Assembly (NCBI RefSeq): GCF_000146285.1
Contig: NZ_GL385912.1
Coordinates: 1,534,336 to 1,598,335 of the forward strand
Direction of reading: 5' to 3'
Source of the DNA: Mobiluncus curtisii subsp. curtisii ATCC 35241
GTDB lineage: Bacteria; Actinomycetota; Actinomycetes; Actinomycetales; Actinomycetaceae
DNA: 64,000 nucleotides
Under the pieces are notes generated by a model. It searched no databases. It saw nothing but the letters and a program-made list of their open reading frames with translations, and had not been told where the DNA came from. Every line of letters starts with the position of its first letter. Position 1 is the stretch's first letter. Below are positions 54,888 through 63,140 of the stretch, one piece after another. The translations under genes and the position numbers were made by a program.

Positions 54888-56993
54888 CTATTTAGCCGGC
54901 GTGGGGAAAGCCTCCGGTATCCCACTGCCCAACTGAATCAACATCTCCGCGCTTGTAGAAAGCATCGTCATCCCGATGAGCGGTCCTTGTGGGAGCTTCT
55001 CTCGCGCCTGGGCGATAAGTTGCTCGCAGCGAGCCAATTCCAGTTCAATCTGCGGGTCAATGCTATTGCGACGCAGCATTATATCTGTGCGCAGCAGCTC
55101 CAGATGCTGCTGCTCCCACTCTAAACGCAGCGGGAATTGTCCTTGTAACTGAGCCAAATCTTGCGCCAAAACCGAAGTGCCATAGATATTGAACAGGTTG
55201 GCTTGCAGACCACAGAGCTTGCTCAAAGCCTCGATGGGATCCCCTTCCCCGACCAGAGCCTTCTGGGCTTTTTCCATAGTTCGCAACGTAATGGCGATTT
55301 CCTGACCACTTGCTTCGGGATCATAGGTCCGGACGGTTTGCACATTCGCGTTCAATGTTTCCAACATGTTGGAGAGGTGCTCTTTGGTTTCAGATAGAAA
55401 TGCACCGAGCTTGGTGATGTGTTCGAGGGCGAATTCGGTCTGAGTGATTGCTCGCTCAGAACCGCGCGCATAACGAATTGCAGTTTTGGCGTCCCCTTCT
55501 TGCAAACACTTTTGCCCGGAAAAAATTCCTTTGTAGGCAGCTTTTAGTAGCCGTTTCGATTGACTTAGATTGGCGCTGGCATGACCCAGATTCGCCTGGG
55601 GATAGTCGGCTTCTAGCTGTTTTTCCACGATTTCAACCTGTGCCAAAGATTTCCGAGCTCGGTTCCAGGCAGCTGCCAACCGGTTGAGGGAAACCTCGAC
55701 CTGGTCAGGATTGTAGCGACGCTTCGTGAATTCGAGTACCTCAGCGGACAGAGTCTGTTTAACCTGTTGAGCCGAATCCTCAACTTGCCCGGCCTCCTCG
55801 GAGCTGACTAAATCTGCTCCTGCAAGCCAGTTCATCAGGGCATTGGCTTGCTCTCGAGAGAAATCCAAGGTGGCGGCGAAGTTAGTGGTTTCCGCCGGTC
55901 CAAAGGCTTCCACGGAAGCGTGCAAGTCCTCTGCCGCCGCAAAAATCGCCTTGTTCAAATCGTGTACAGCGTTGAGACCCCGTTCGTAGCTGACCTCGCT
56001 TTCAGCGGCTGCTGCTTCATCGAAGAGCATCTCTGGCTCTGGATAGGTCGGGGCTTCCGGCTGAATCTGTTCCGGTGGTGCGGCTGTCGGCGCAGCTGCA
56101 ACGTAGGTATCTGTCGGCGTTGTCTCGGGGGTATCTCCAACCGCAGCAGGGGTGTCAAAAGTTGTGACGGGCTGAGTAGCGTTTTCCGGAGGCACTGTAT
56201 CTGTGGCAGTTGCGGGGGTAAATGTCGCGTTGCCTTCAACCGAGCTGTCTTGATTGACTTTCTCAACCCCGTCAAACTTCGCGCTGTCCTGAGTTTTCGC
56301 TGCTGTACTGTAGGAATTCCGCCGATAAATCGCGATAGCCAAAGCCACTGCCACCAACATTGCCAAAATCAGCATGAGGATGAACCAGTTGTTGGTGGAA
56401 CTTCCTGAAACGTCGGCGTTATCCGCGGGAGCTGCCGGACCAGATTTCGCCGACATGGCGAGATCCATCAACTGTTGGACGAAAGAACTCACTCCTGACG
56501 CGTAATCGCCGTTACTCAACTGATAAGGCAAAACCTGCATAGCCCGGTCGCCAGCTTGGGCACTATTGATAGCTGAACCAGCGGTAGAAGAAGCCGCAAT
56601 CTCTCCGGCACCGTCGGCATTGGGATTATAGGCAATGGAGAGGAGATAAGAATTAGCTTGTAAATGCGAAAGTTGCATCGTTTTTTCGTTCCATTCGCGG
56701 GGAGAGAGCTCACCGAAATCAGGGACGATAGCGATATAGACCGACATGTTAAAATTCTTGGCGGCTTCAAGAGAACTCTTCACCTGGTAGATACCATCGT
56801 CGCCCAGCTTGTTATCGGGGTCGTAAATCTGACTGCTCGAAACATCCAGGGGATCAGCGGCGGGTTGGACAGCAGGAGAAGCCTGCGCGAAGTCCGCCGG
56901 AACGAACCCCGCCATCACTAAAATAAAACTCACCGCGATGAAACGAATTCTTGAGAACACAGTAACTTTGCTACTTTCTTCCAAACAGAACAA
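54888..56993 (-). CDS. TPM domain-containing exported membrane protein
   Basis: 701 residues. A signal peptide at about 12-38 (cleavage near FAQA) is followed by a TPM domain (about 45-185, opening with IYDPDNKLGDDGIYQVKSSL). A membrane segment lies at about 202-223, then a Pro/Thr-rich linker and a long alpha-helical, probably coiled-coil cytoplasmic part (about 330-690). This architecture is common in actinobacteria; the TPM fold has been linked to phosphatase or photosystem repair roles elsewhere, with no firm function here. The start is TTG at 56993 with AGGTG 6 bases upstream; GTG at 56960 is an alternative without an RBS. Confidence 0.82.
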   Translation of the reverse strand: MFCLEESSKVTVFSRIRFIAVSFILVMAGFVPADFAQASPAVQPAADPLDVSSSQIYDPDNKLGDDGIYQVKSSLEAAKNFNMSVYIAIVPDFGELSPREWNEKTMQLSHLQANSYLLSIAYNPNADGAGEIAASSTAGSAINSAQAGDRAMQVLPYQLSNGDYASGVSSFVQQLMDLAMSAKSGPAAPADNADVSGSSTNNWFILMLILAMLVAVALAIAIYRRNSYSTAAKTQDSAKFDGVEKVNQDSSVEGNATFTPATATDTVPPENATQPVTTFDTPAAVGDTPETTPTDTYVAAAPTAAPPEQIQPEAPTYPEPEMLFDEAAAAESEVSYERGLNAVHDLNKAIFAAAEDLHASVEAFGPAETTNFAATLDFSREQANALMNWLAGADLVSSEEAGQVEDSAQQVKQTLSAEVLEFTKRRYNPDQVEVSLNRLAAAWNRARKSLAQVEIVEKQLEADYPQANLGHASANLSQSKRLLKAAYKGIFSGQKCLQEGDAKTAIRYARGSERAITQTEFALEHITKLGAFLSETKEHLSNMLETLNANVQTVRTYDPEASGQEIAITLRTMEKAQKALVGEGDPIEALSKLCGLQANLFNIYGTSVLAQDLAQLQGQFPLRLEWEQQHLELLRTDIMLRRNSIDPQIELELARCEQLIAQAREKLPQGPLIGMTMLSTSAEMLIQLGSGIPEAFPTPAK

Positions 56994-57110
56994 ACGTCAC
57001 CTACAACTTTATCTCAGCTGTGGCTTACAGTTAGACTGGTTGGGTTGAGAACTTTGCCGAAATCGTTAGATTTACGCGGTAAGTGAACCAAGATTTACAG
57101 AGGAGGACAA

Positions 57111-57488
57111 GTGCCGAGCGGGAAAGTGAAATGGTACGACGCTGTCAAAGGCTTTGGTTTTGTAGCTGGAGCCGACGGTGAAGAGGTATTTCTCCATGCC
57201 TCGGCTCTGCCTGAGAACGTGGTGGACCTGCACCCCGGTACCAAGGTTGAATACTCGGTAGTTGACGGCAAACGTGGTCGTCAAGCCATGAACGTAACCG
57301 TAGTTGAAAAACTTCCCTCCGTAGCGAAAGCACAACGTAAAAAAGCTGCTGATATGGTGCCTATTGTGGAGGATCTCATCCGGATTCTCGACGATGCCTC
57401 CGGAAATCTGCGACGGGGGAAATATCCCGAGAACGGGAAACAAATTGCCAAGATGCTGAAAATCGTGGCGCAGTCTTTCGAAGCATGA
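57111..57488 (+). CDS. Cold-shock domain protein with C-terminal helical extension
   Basis: RNA-binding CspA-type OB fold in the first 68 residues: GKVKWYDAVKGFGFV (RNP1) and EVFLHASAL (RNP2). A 57-residue charged helical tail follows, so the protein is about twice the size of simple Csp proteins, as seen in other actinobacteria. The start is GTG at 57111 with GAGGAGG upstream. The DUF3027 gene follows after 52 bases. Confidence 0.9.
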   Translation: MPSGKVKWYDAVKGFGFVAGADGEEVFLHASALPENVVDLHPGTKVEYSVVDGKRGRQAMNVTVVEKLPSVAKAQRKKAADMVPIVEDLIRILDDASGNLRRGKYPENGKQIAKMLKIVAQSFEA

Positions 57489-57540
57489 GCACCTCCAGAA
57501 TGAATGAACTAAACCAAGAAGTGACACGAAGGAACTTTTG

Positions 57541-58359
57541 ATGGCTCAAAAACAAACCCAGGCTACCAAGCCTGCGGAGACTTTGGAGCTTGACTCCGTA
57601 CTAGCAAAACAGTCTGACCTGGCTCGTAACGCCCTAAAATCCATCACGAAAGACACCGAAGTGGGGGAGCACCTGCGGGTGGAAGCCACTGGTCAACGGT
57701 TGGTGACGCATTTTTTCCAGTGTCTGAAACCGGGATATAAGGGTTGGGTCTGGGCTGTCAGCCTGACCCGAGTTCCACACGGACGGATTGGGACAGTGTG
57801 CGAAACGGACCTGTTGCCGGCTGAAGGTGCCTTGCTGGCACCCCCGTGGATACCCTGGTCAGAGCGGTTGGAGCCCGGTGACTTGGGGCGAAAAGACCGC
57901 ACTCCCTACAATCCCGACGATCCGAACCTTGACCAAGGATACGAAGCCACCGGGCAAGACGCTGACCAGCTGGCTCTGTGGGAATTGGGACTGGGACGCA
58001 AGCGGGTCCTGAACCGTGAGGGGCGCAATGCGGCGGTAAAACGCTGGCTGCGTGATGTACATTCGCGTACCGAGCTGGATCGTCACGGTAACCCGCCGGA
58101 AGACCCGTGCTCTACCTGCGGTTACCTTTGGAAAATCAGCGGTTCGCTCCGGCTGGAATTTGGTTTGTGCACCAATGCGTGGAGCCCTGACGACGGACAT
58201 GTAGTGGCGATGGACCACACTTGTGGGGCACACTCCGAAACTGATGCGGATTTGACCCCCAGTACGTTACCGGTAGGACGGACCTTCCTGGATGACAAAT
58301 CTTTGCAGGAACTCGATCCGGATGAGATTACCCTTTCGGGACAAACCGCGGATGCCTAA
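57541..58359 (+). CDS. DUF3027 domain-containing protein
   Basis: A 272-residue actinobacterial protein of unknown function. Conserved stretches are KGWVWAVSLTRVPH, LLAPPWIPWSERL and the Cys pairs DPCSTCGYL and FGLCTNAWSPDDG with DHTCGAHSE, which could bind a metal. ATG at 57541 has GAAGGA 6 bases upstream; TTG at 57538 is directly adjacent. The family is usually found beside a cold-shock protein gene, as here. Confidence 0.85.
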   Translation: MAQKQTQATKPAETLELDSVLAKQSDLARNALKSITKDTEVGEHLRVEATGQRLVTHFFQCLKPGYKGWVWAVSLTRVPHGRIGTVCETDLLPAEGALLAPPWIPWSERLEPGDLGRKDRTPYNPDDPNLDQGYEATGQDADQLALWELGLGRKRVLNREGRNAAVKRWLRDVHSRTELDRHGNPPEDPCSTCGYLWKISGSLRLEFGLCTNAWSPDDGHVVAMDHTCGAHSETDADLTPSTLPVGRTFLDDKSLQELDPDEITLSGQTADA

Positions 58360-58400
58360 GCCTGTGACGTTGCGTTTTGGTTTATCCTCATGGAAACAGC

Positions 58401-58412
58401 TAGCGTTAAGCG
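58401..58412 (+). promoter_or_regulatory. -10 box of a probably leaderless permease transcript
   Basis: TAGCGT (58401-58406) ends 6 bases before GTG at 58413; no ribosome-binding sequence is present. Confidence 0.4.
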
Positions 58413-59909
58413 GTGAGCAACAATACAATAAAAACTGCAAACAAATCCGCAAAGAAAACCGCTAAGAGTTCCGCCCGCACCAGCGGCGGAATCGCAGGTT
58501 TTTTTGAACTCTCCGAGCGTAAATCTTCCGTAAGGCAAGAAATCCGCGGCGGTCTGGTGACCTTCTTTGCGATGGCTTACATCCTGGTCGTCAACCCCTC
58601 CATCCTGATTGCCGCAGCTGGCGCAGGTGGAGCTGAAAATGTCACCCCTGCCTCTATCGCGGCTGGAACTGCCCTGGTCGGTGGCTTGATGACCATTCTG
58701 ATGGGGTTGGTAGCAAACTTCCCCCTGGCTTTGGCGGCTGGCATGGGACTGAATGCGATGGTGTCATTTACCCTGGTGCTTGGTCCTTTCGGGCTGTCCT
58801 TTGGCGAAGCGATGGGGCTTATCTTTTGGGAGGGCGTTGTCATCACGCTGCTGGTGGTCACCGGTTTCCGTGAAGCTGTCTTTAATGCCGTTCCCAGCCA
58901 GCTGAAAGTCGCCATCTCGGTCGGTATTGGTCTGTTTATCGCGCTGGTTGGTCTCATCAACGCGGGAGTCGTGCGTCCCGGCGGGACTCCGGTTCAGCTT
59001 GGCATCGGGGGATCCTTTGCCGGTTGGCCGATGGTGGTATTCCTAGTCGGTTTCGTGGTGATTTTGGTCCTCTACATTCGCAAGGTTCAGGCTGCCATCC
59101 TCATTGGGATTGTGGTGTCCTCCGTTTTGGCGGTCATTCTCCAAGCAATTTTGAAAATCCCGCTGATGACTGACCAGACCGGCAAGGTCGTCAACGAAAC
59201 TGGCTGGACCAAGAACGTCCCTGCTTTGCAGGGCTCGCCCGTGCAGCTTCCTGATTTTGCCACTTTCGGTCAGATTGACTTTTTCGGGGCGTTCACGAAG
59301 CTTCCGGTTATCTCAGTGCTACTGCTGATTTTCTCCCTGATGCTGGCAGACTTCTTTGACACGATGGGCACTATGGTCGGTGTCGGCGCAGCCGGCGGTT
59401 TGCTTGATGAGAAAGGCAACCCGCCGCGTACCTTCCAAATCCTGCTGATTGATTCTCTGGCGGCTATGGCTGGCGGTTTGGGCGGTGTGTCTTCGAACAC
59501 GTCCTATGTGGAGTCAACCTCCGGCGTCGGTGCTGGAGCCCGTACCGGTTTGTCCTCCGTCGTAGTGGGGCTGTGTTTCTTGCTGTCCATGTTCTTTGCC
59601 CCGCTGGTAGAGCTGGTGCCGGCAGAAGCCTCGTCGACCGCCTTGGTCTTTGTGGGATTCTTAATGATGACTCAGGTGGCAGACATTGATTGGAAGAATG
59701 CTGAAAATGCAATTCCGGCATTCTTGACTATTGCCATGATGCCTTTCTCATACTCGATTACTGCCGGTATCGGGTTTGGCTGCGTCGCTTTCATCATCAT
59801 GAAGTTGGCGCGCGGTAAGTTGAAAGAGATTCACCCCTTGATGTGGGTCGTGGGTCTCTTGTTCGTTGTCTACTTTGCCCTGGGACCCATTCAGGCGTTG
59901 ATTTCCTAA
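58413..59909 (+). CDS. NCS2 family purine permease (AzgA/GhxP-like)
   Basis: Proton-coupled importer of hypoxanthine, guanine or adenine by family. 498 residues with about 12 to 14 membrane segments. The AzgA-branch features are TFFAMAYILVVNP after the first amphipathic region, GMGLNAMVSFTLV, FFDTMGTMVGVG and SNTSYVESTSGVGAGARTG. The first 30 residues are basic and disordered. Convergent serC lies beyond a shared terminator. Confidence 0.92.
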   Translation: MSNNTIKTANKSAKKTAKSSARTSGGIAGFFELSERKSSVRQEIRGGLVTFFAMAYILVVNPSILIAAAGAGGAENVTPASIAAGTALVGGLMTILMGLVANFPLALAAGMGLNAMVSFTLVLGPFGLSFGEAMGLIFWEGVVITLLVVTGFREAVFNAVPSQLKVAISVGIGLFIALVGLINAGVVRPGGTPVQLGIGGSFAGWPMVVFLVGFVVILVLYIRKVQAAILIGIVVSSVLAVILQAILKIPLMTDQTGKVVNETGWTKNVPALQGSPVQLPDFATFGQIDFFGAFTKLPVISVLLLIFSLMLADFFDTMGTMVGVGAAGGLLDEKGNPPRTFQILLIDSLAAMAGGLGGVSSNTSYVESTSGVGAGARTGLSSVVVGLCFLLSMFFAPLVELVPAEASSTALVFVGFLMMTQVADIDWKNAENAIPAFLTIAMMPFSYSITAGIGFGCVAFIIMKLARGKLKEIHPLMWVVGLLFVVYFALGPIQALIS

Positions 59910-59923
59910 CGAAGTTTCCCAGC

Positions 59924-59957
59924 AAAAGACCCGGTCAAGACATTGACCGGGTCTTTT
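59924..59957. terminator. Bidirectional terminator between the permease and serC
   Basis: A perfect 15-bp stem (59924-59938 with 59943-59957) with loop GACA, with A-rich and T-rich flanks, placed between two convergent genes. Confidence 0.92.
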
Positions 59958-59972
59958 GAGATTTCGGATTGT

Positions 59973-61097
59973 TTAGAGGCGCTCGATGACGTAGTCGAGA
60001 CAAGCTAGCAGTGCTGCCGTGTCGGCAGGGTCAGTAGAGGGGAAAGTACCGATGCGAAGTTGGTTGCGTCCCACGGCACGGTAGGGGCTGAGGTCAACAA
60101 TACCGTTGGCGCGCAAAACCTGGAGCAGGACTGCGGTATCCACAGAAGCATCGAATTCGATGGTGGAAACAACCGGGGAGCGTTTTACCGGGTCGGCAAC
60201 GAAGGGAGCGGCGAAAGGCTTCGCTTGCGCCCAGGCATAAATCGCTTCTGAGCTGGCGCAAACCCGCTGGTGTGCGTCCCGGAGCCCGCCGAGACTAGCT
60301 AACCATTGCAGTTGAGAATGTAGCAGCTCTAAAGTGGCAATGGCGGGCGTATTCAAAGTCTGATTCTTGACAGAATTTGCCACCGCAGTTTTCAAATTCA
60401 AAATCGCGGGAATCCAGCGGTCCGCAGACGGCGCGTCGGCGATTTCACTGGCGCGTTCTACCGCTTGTGGTGAAAGGAAAGCGAACCACAGCCCGCCATC
60501 TGACCCCAGAGCCTTTTGCAGAGAAAAGTAGTAGGCGTCAGTCTGAGTTAAATCGACGGGCACAGCGCCGGAAATGGAAGTCGCGTCAATCAACACCAAC
60601 TGATCCGCGTGACCCACGCGTTTCACGGGAGCTATCGCCCCGGTTGAGGTTTCTTGCTGCGGCCAGGCGTAAACGTCTGCCTGTTCGGAAAGCTGCGGGA
60701 GGGTGGAGTCCCCTAACTCGGCTTTGGTGATTAGTGATTCCTGCAAGAAAGGTGCGCCAGAAGTCTCTTTGGCGAACTTTTCCCCAAAAGAACCAAAGAC
60801 GGCATGAGAGGCGCGGTGTCTCACTAAAGATGCGGTGGCAACGGCCCAGAAAGTGGTGGCTCCGCCATTGCCGAGGGCTACCGTGTAATCGGTGGGAACC
60901 TCAAAAAGTTCACGCATCCGCGAGATACAGTCGGCTACCAGATTCTTTACCGGGGGCTGCCGATGAGAAGTTCCCATGAGAGTCGAACGCCCCAAGCAAT
61001 CTAACTGCTCACGACGAATCAGGGTGGGACCACAGCCAAAACGACCGTCCTTAGGTAAAAGTTCGGTAGGAATCTTTAGGTTCGCATATTCACTCAC
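59973..61097 (-). CDS. serC: Phosphoserine aminotransferase
   Basis: PLP enzyme of serine synthesis that makes 3-phosphoserine from 3-phosphohydroxypyruvate and glutamate. The actinobacterial type is shown by DGRFGCGPTLIRREQL, GTSHRQPPVK and the PLP lysine region YFSLQKALGSDGGLW. It has 374 residues. The start is GTG at 61097; CATAAT lies 6 bases before it on the minus strand with no ribosome-binding site, suggesting a leaderless message. Confidence 0.94.
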   Translation of the reverse strand: MSEYANLKIPTELLPKDGRFGCGPTLIRREQLDCLGRSTLMGTSHRQPPVKNLVADCISRMRELFEVPTDYTVALGNGGATTFWAVATASLVRHRASHAVFGSFGEKFAKETSGAPFLQESLITKAELGDSTLPQLSEQADVYAWPQQETSTGAIAPVKRVGHADQLVLIDATSISGAVPVDLTQTDAYYFSLQKALGSDGGLWFAFLSPQAVERASEIADAPSADRWIPAILNLKTAVANSVKNQTLNTPAIATLELLHSQLQWLASLGGLRDAHQRVCASSEAIYAWAQAKPFAAPFVADPVKRSPVVSTIEFDASVDTAVLLQVLRANGIVDLSPYRAVGRNQLRIGTFPSTDPADTAALLACLDYVIERL

Positions 61098-61109
61098 ATT
61101 TCGATTATG
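61098..61109 (-). promoter_or_regulatory. -10 box of a probably leaderless serC transcript
   Basis: CATAAT on the minus strand (61104-61109) is 6 bases from the GTG start codon. Confidence 0.5.
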
Positions 61110-61317
61110 CCATCACCCCCAACTGGTCGAACAATCTGCATCAGCCCGCCCCAGGACCCTTGTGCAGAAAATATGTGGAAACCCGGAAACTGACTGAGAA
61201 AGGAACCCGACTGGAGAGATGCCCGAAAGTTGAGATTTTTGATAAGTTAGAGAGTGTTCTCGGCGGTGTAGAACCTGACTGTTGCTGAGAAGTCACGATG
61301 CAGAAAGAATCACGCGA

Positions 61318-62031
61318 ATGAGCGAAATGGTCGATACCACGGAAATGTATCTGAAAGTCATCTACGAGATGATGGAAGACGGAGTGGCTCCGCTGCGAGC
61401 GCGAATCGTGGAGAGATTAGGGCATTCCGGACCGACGGTCAGCCAGACCATCTCCCGTATGGAGCGCGATGAGCTGTTGAGTCTGGAAGACGACCGAAAA
61501 ATTTCGTTGACTGAACAGGGGATGCGTGCAGCCACTGAGGTCATTCGCAAACATCGGCTAGCGGAACGTCTCTTGACTGACATTATCGGTTTGCCTTGGT
61601 ATGAGGTTCACGATGAAGCCTGCCGGTGGGAACACGTCATGAGTGAAAAGGTCGAGTCTCTACTGTTGACACTGCTGAAAATGCCGGAATGCGATCCCTA
61701 CGGTAATCCGATACCCCGCCGAGTGAAGAACTACAAGATCTTTGACCCTACTGTTGAAGGATCTACTCTGGATTCTTTCTGGCGTCGCCACCCTGACGGA
61801 GGAACGGTACAGATTGGGAGAATCGGAGAGCCGGTCCAGGCTTGCGAGGGCGTTCTTAAGAAATTAAGTGAAGCCAAATTGTTACCTGGTTCTAAGGCTA
61901 CACTCAGGTTTGATGACAACGCTGAAGTTGCCGCGCTTTTCCCTGAAAATGCAGGCAAAAGTGGAGAAAAAGACGTGCCGGTCGTGGCGATTCCGCGTGA
62001 CCTCTTCAAGCATTTTTTCATAAAGCTATAG
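61318..62031 (+). CDS. DtxR/IdeR-family iron-dependent regulator
   Basis: Iron(II)-sensing repressor. The helix-turn-helix at residues about 8-70 ([20 protein letters not shown]) is followed by the dimerisation and metal domain ([31 protein letters not shown]) with Cys, His and Glu ligands of the DtxR type. A C-terminal SH3-like FeoA domain starts at about 160. It has 237 residues. ATG at 61318 matches the DtxR N-terminus ([11 protein letters not shown]). ATG at 61282 is in frame but would add residues not seen in the family. Confidence 0.92.
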   Translation: MSEMVDTTEMYLKVIYEMMEDGVAPLRARIVERLGHSGPTVSQTISRMERDELLSLEDDRKISLTEQGMRAATEVIRKHRLAERLLTDIIGLPWYEVHDEACRWEHVMSEKVESLLLTLLKMPECDPYGNPIPRRVKNYKIFDPTVEGSTLDSFWRRHPDGGTVQIGRIGEPVQACEGVLKKLSEAKLLPGSKATLRFDDNAEVAALFPENAGKSGEKDVPVVAIPRDLFKHFFIKL

Positions 62032-62081
62032 GCAAAAAGTGCCCAATTCTTGTCAAAAGAGCCGGGAATTGTTATCCAAAT

Positions 62082-62110
62082 GTGACATTTGAATTTCTTT
62101 GGTGTAGTGT
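62082..62110 (+). promoter_or_regulatory. Probable promoter of the NlpC/P60 gene
   Basis: GTGACA (62082-62087), a 17-base spacer, then TAGTGT (62105-62110). It gives an untranslated leader of about 70 bases before the TTG start. Confidence 0.45.
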
Positions 62111-62187
62111 TAGGAACACGTTCTGGGGACGGGTTGTGCCGTTCGGAATCTGAACTTGAAATCAGGCCTTCAAGGAAAGGGACAAGG

Positions 62188-62943
62188 TTGGCTAACACCA
62201 CTTCTCGGGCTCGGCATCGTGCTGCCACTAAGCCCGTTACACCTTTGGATTCTCTGAAAACCATTGACGCAAAGAAGGGCTTCGTAGCCGCAGCCTCCGC
62301 CGGTTTGGCGTTGGGCACCGTTTGGGCAGGTTCAGCTATCGCTGCTCCCGAGGGCACAGATGCCCCTTCACAGGCTAAAGTACCGGTCTCTGCCCAGGTC
62401 GGCGACGCCGTTGCGCAGGCACACCTCGCGGTTGCTGCCAACCCGGTAGTCACCGCCCCGGAGAACGTGGCGTGGACCGAGGGTCAAGTTGAGGTGCCGG
62501 CGCAGCAGCAACAGGAGCAAGCGCAGAGCACTAACAATCAGGGGACCGCTGCTCGCAGCACCCACCGCGCCGCAGTTTCTGCCGCTCCGATTTCCATTCC
62601 CGCTAATATTGCCGGCGGTTCTATCGCGGACATTGCCCTGCGTTACCAGGGCGTGCCCTACGTTTATGGCGGAACTACTCCTAACGGCTTTGATTGCTCC
62701 GGTTTCGTTGGTTACGTATACAACCAAGCAGGGATTGCCCTGCCGCGTACTTCGTGGGCACAAGGTGCTTCCGGCAAGCATGTTTCCGCCGGGGAAGCCC
62801 AAGCAGGCGATATCGTTTACTACGGCGGTCACGTTGGTGTCTACCTCGGTGAAGGCAAGATGGTGCACTCCCCACGACCTGGTGAGTCCGTGAGGGTTCA
62901 ACAGGTTTACGGCAACCCTGAATACGTGCGCATCGGACAGTAA
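62188..62943 (+). CDS. NlpC/P60 family secreted peptidoglycan endopeptidase
   Basis: 251 residues. A long N-terminal export region with hydrophobic core (FVAAASAGLALGTVWAGSAI), then a Gln/Ala-rich spacer and a C-terminal C40 peptidase domain. The catalytic cysteine lies in GFDCSGFV, the histidine in GGHVGVYLG, and a third polar residue in MVHSPRP. The enzyme cuts stem peptides of peptidoglycan. The start is TTG at 62188, with AAGGAAAGG 7 bases upstream. It is followed by a strong terminator. Confidence 0.92.
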   Translation: MANTTSRARHRAATKPVTPLDSLKTIDAKKGFVAAASAGLALGTVWAGSAIAAPEGTDAPSQAKVPVSAQVGDAVAQAHLAVAANPVVTAPENVAWTEGQVEVPAQQQQEQAQSTNNQGTAARSTHRAAVSAAPISIPANIAGGSIADIALRYQGVPYVYGGTTPNGFDCSGFVGYVYNQAGIALPRTSWAQGASGKHVSAGEAQAGDIVYYGGHVGVYLGEGKMVHSPRPGESVRVQQVYGNPEYVRIGQ

Positions 62944-62956
62944 CTTTCAGACTTGG

Positions 62957-62994
62957 GCGAGTGGAGTCGGGAATTCGGCTCCACTCGCTTTTTA
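62957..62994 (+). terminator. Terminator after the NlpC/P60 gene
   Basis: GCGAGTGGAG (62957-62966) pairs with CTCCACTCGC (62979-62988), followed by TTTTTATT. Confidence 0.9.
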
Positions 62995-63061
62995 TTGCTG
63001 CCAGTCTGCTGTGGAGAGAGTTTTAAAAACGCACTGAAAAAACAGTAGACTTGATGACGTT

Positions 63062-63134
63062 GCCCTCGTAGCTCAGTGGATAGAGCAACCGCCTCCTAAG
63101 CGGTAGGTCGGCCGTTCGAATCGGCTCGGGGGCA
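63062..63134 (+). tRNA. tRNA-Arg (anticodon CCT)
   Basis: A 73-base cloverleaf. Acceptor GCCCTCG pairs with CGGGGGC (one G-T pair), the D-arm is AGCTCAGTGGATAGAGC, anticodon loop CTCCTAA gives CCT, and the T-loop contains GTTCGAATC. The CCA end is not encoded. Confidence 0.93.
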
Positions 63135-63140
63135 CTTCGT

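Noticed and set aside
62032-62187. Possible c-di-AMP (ydaO-type) riboswitch before the NlpC/P60 gene
   Set aside because: Such riboswitches often precede wall peptidase genes in actinobacteria, but the leader is short and I could not find the conserved ydaO core.
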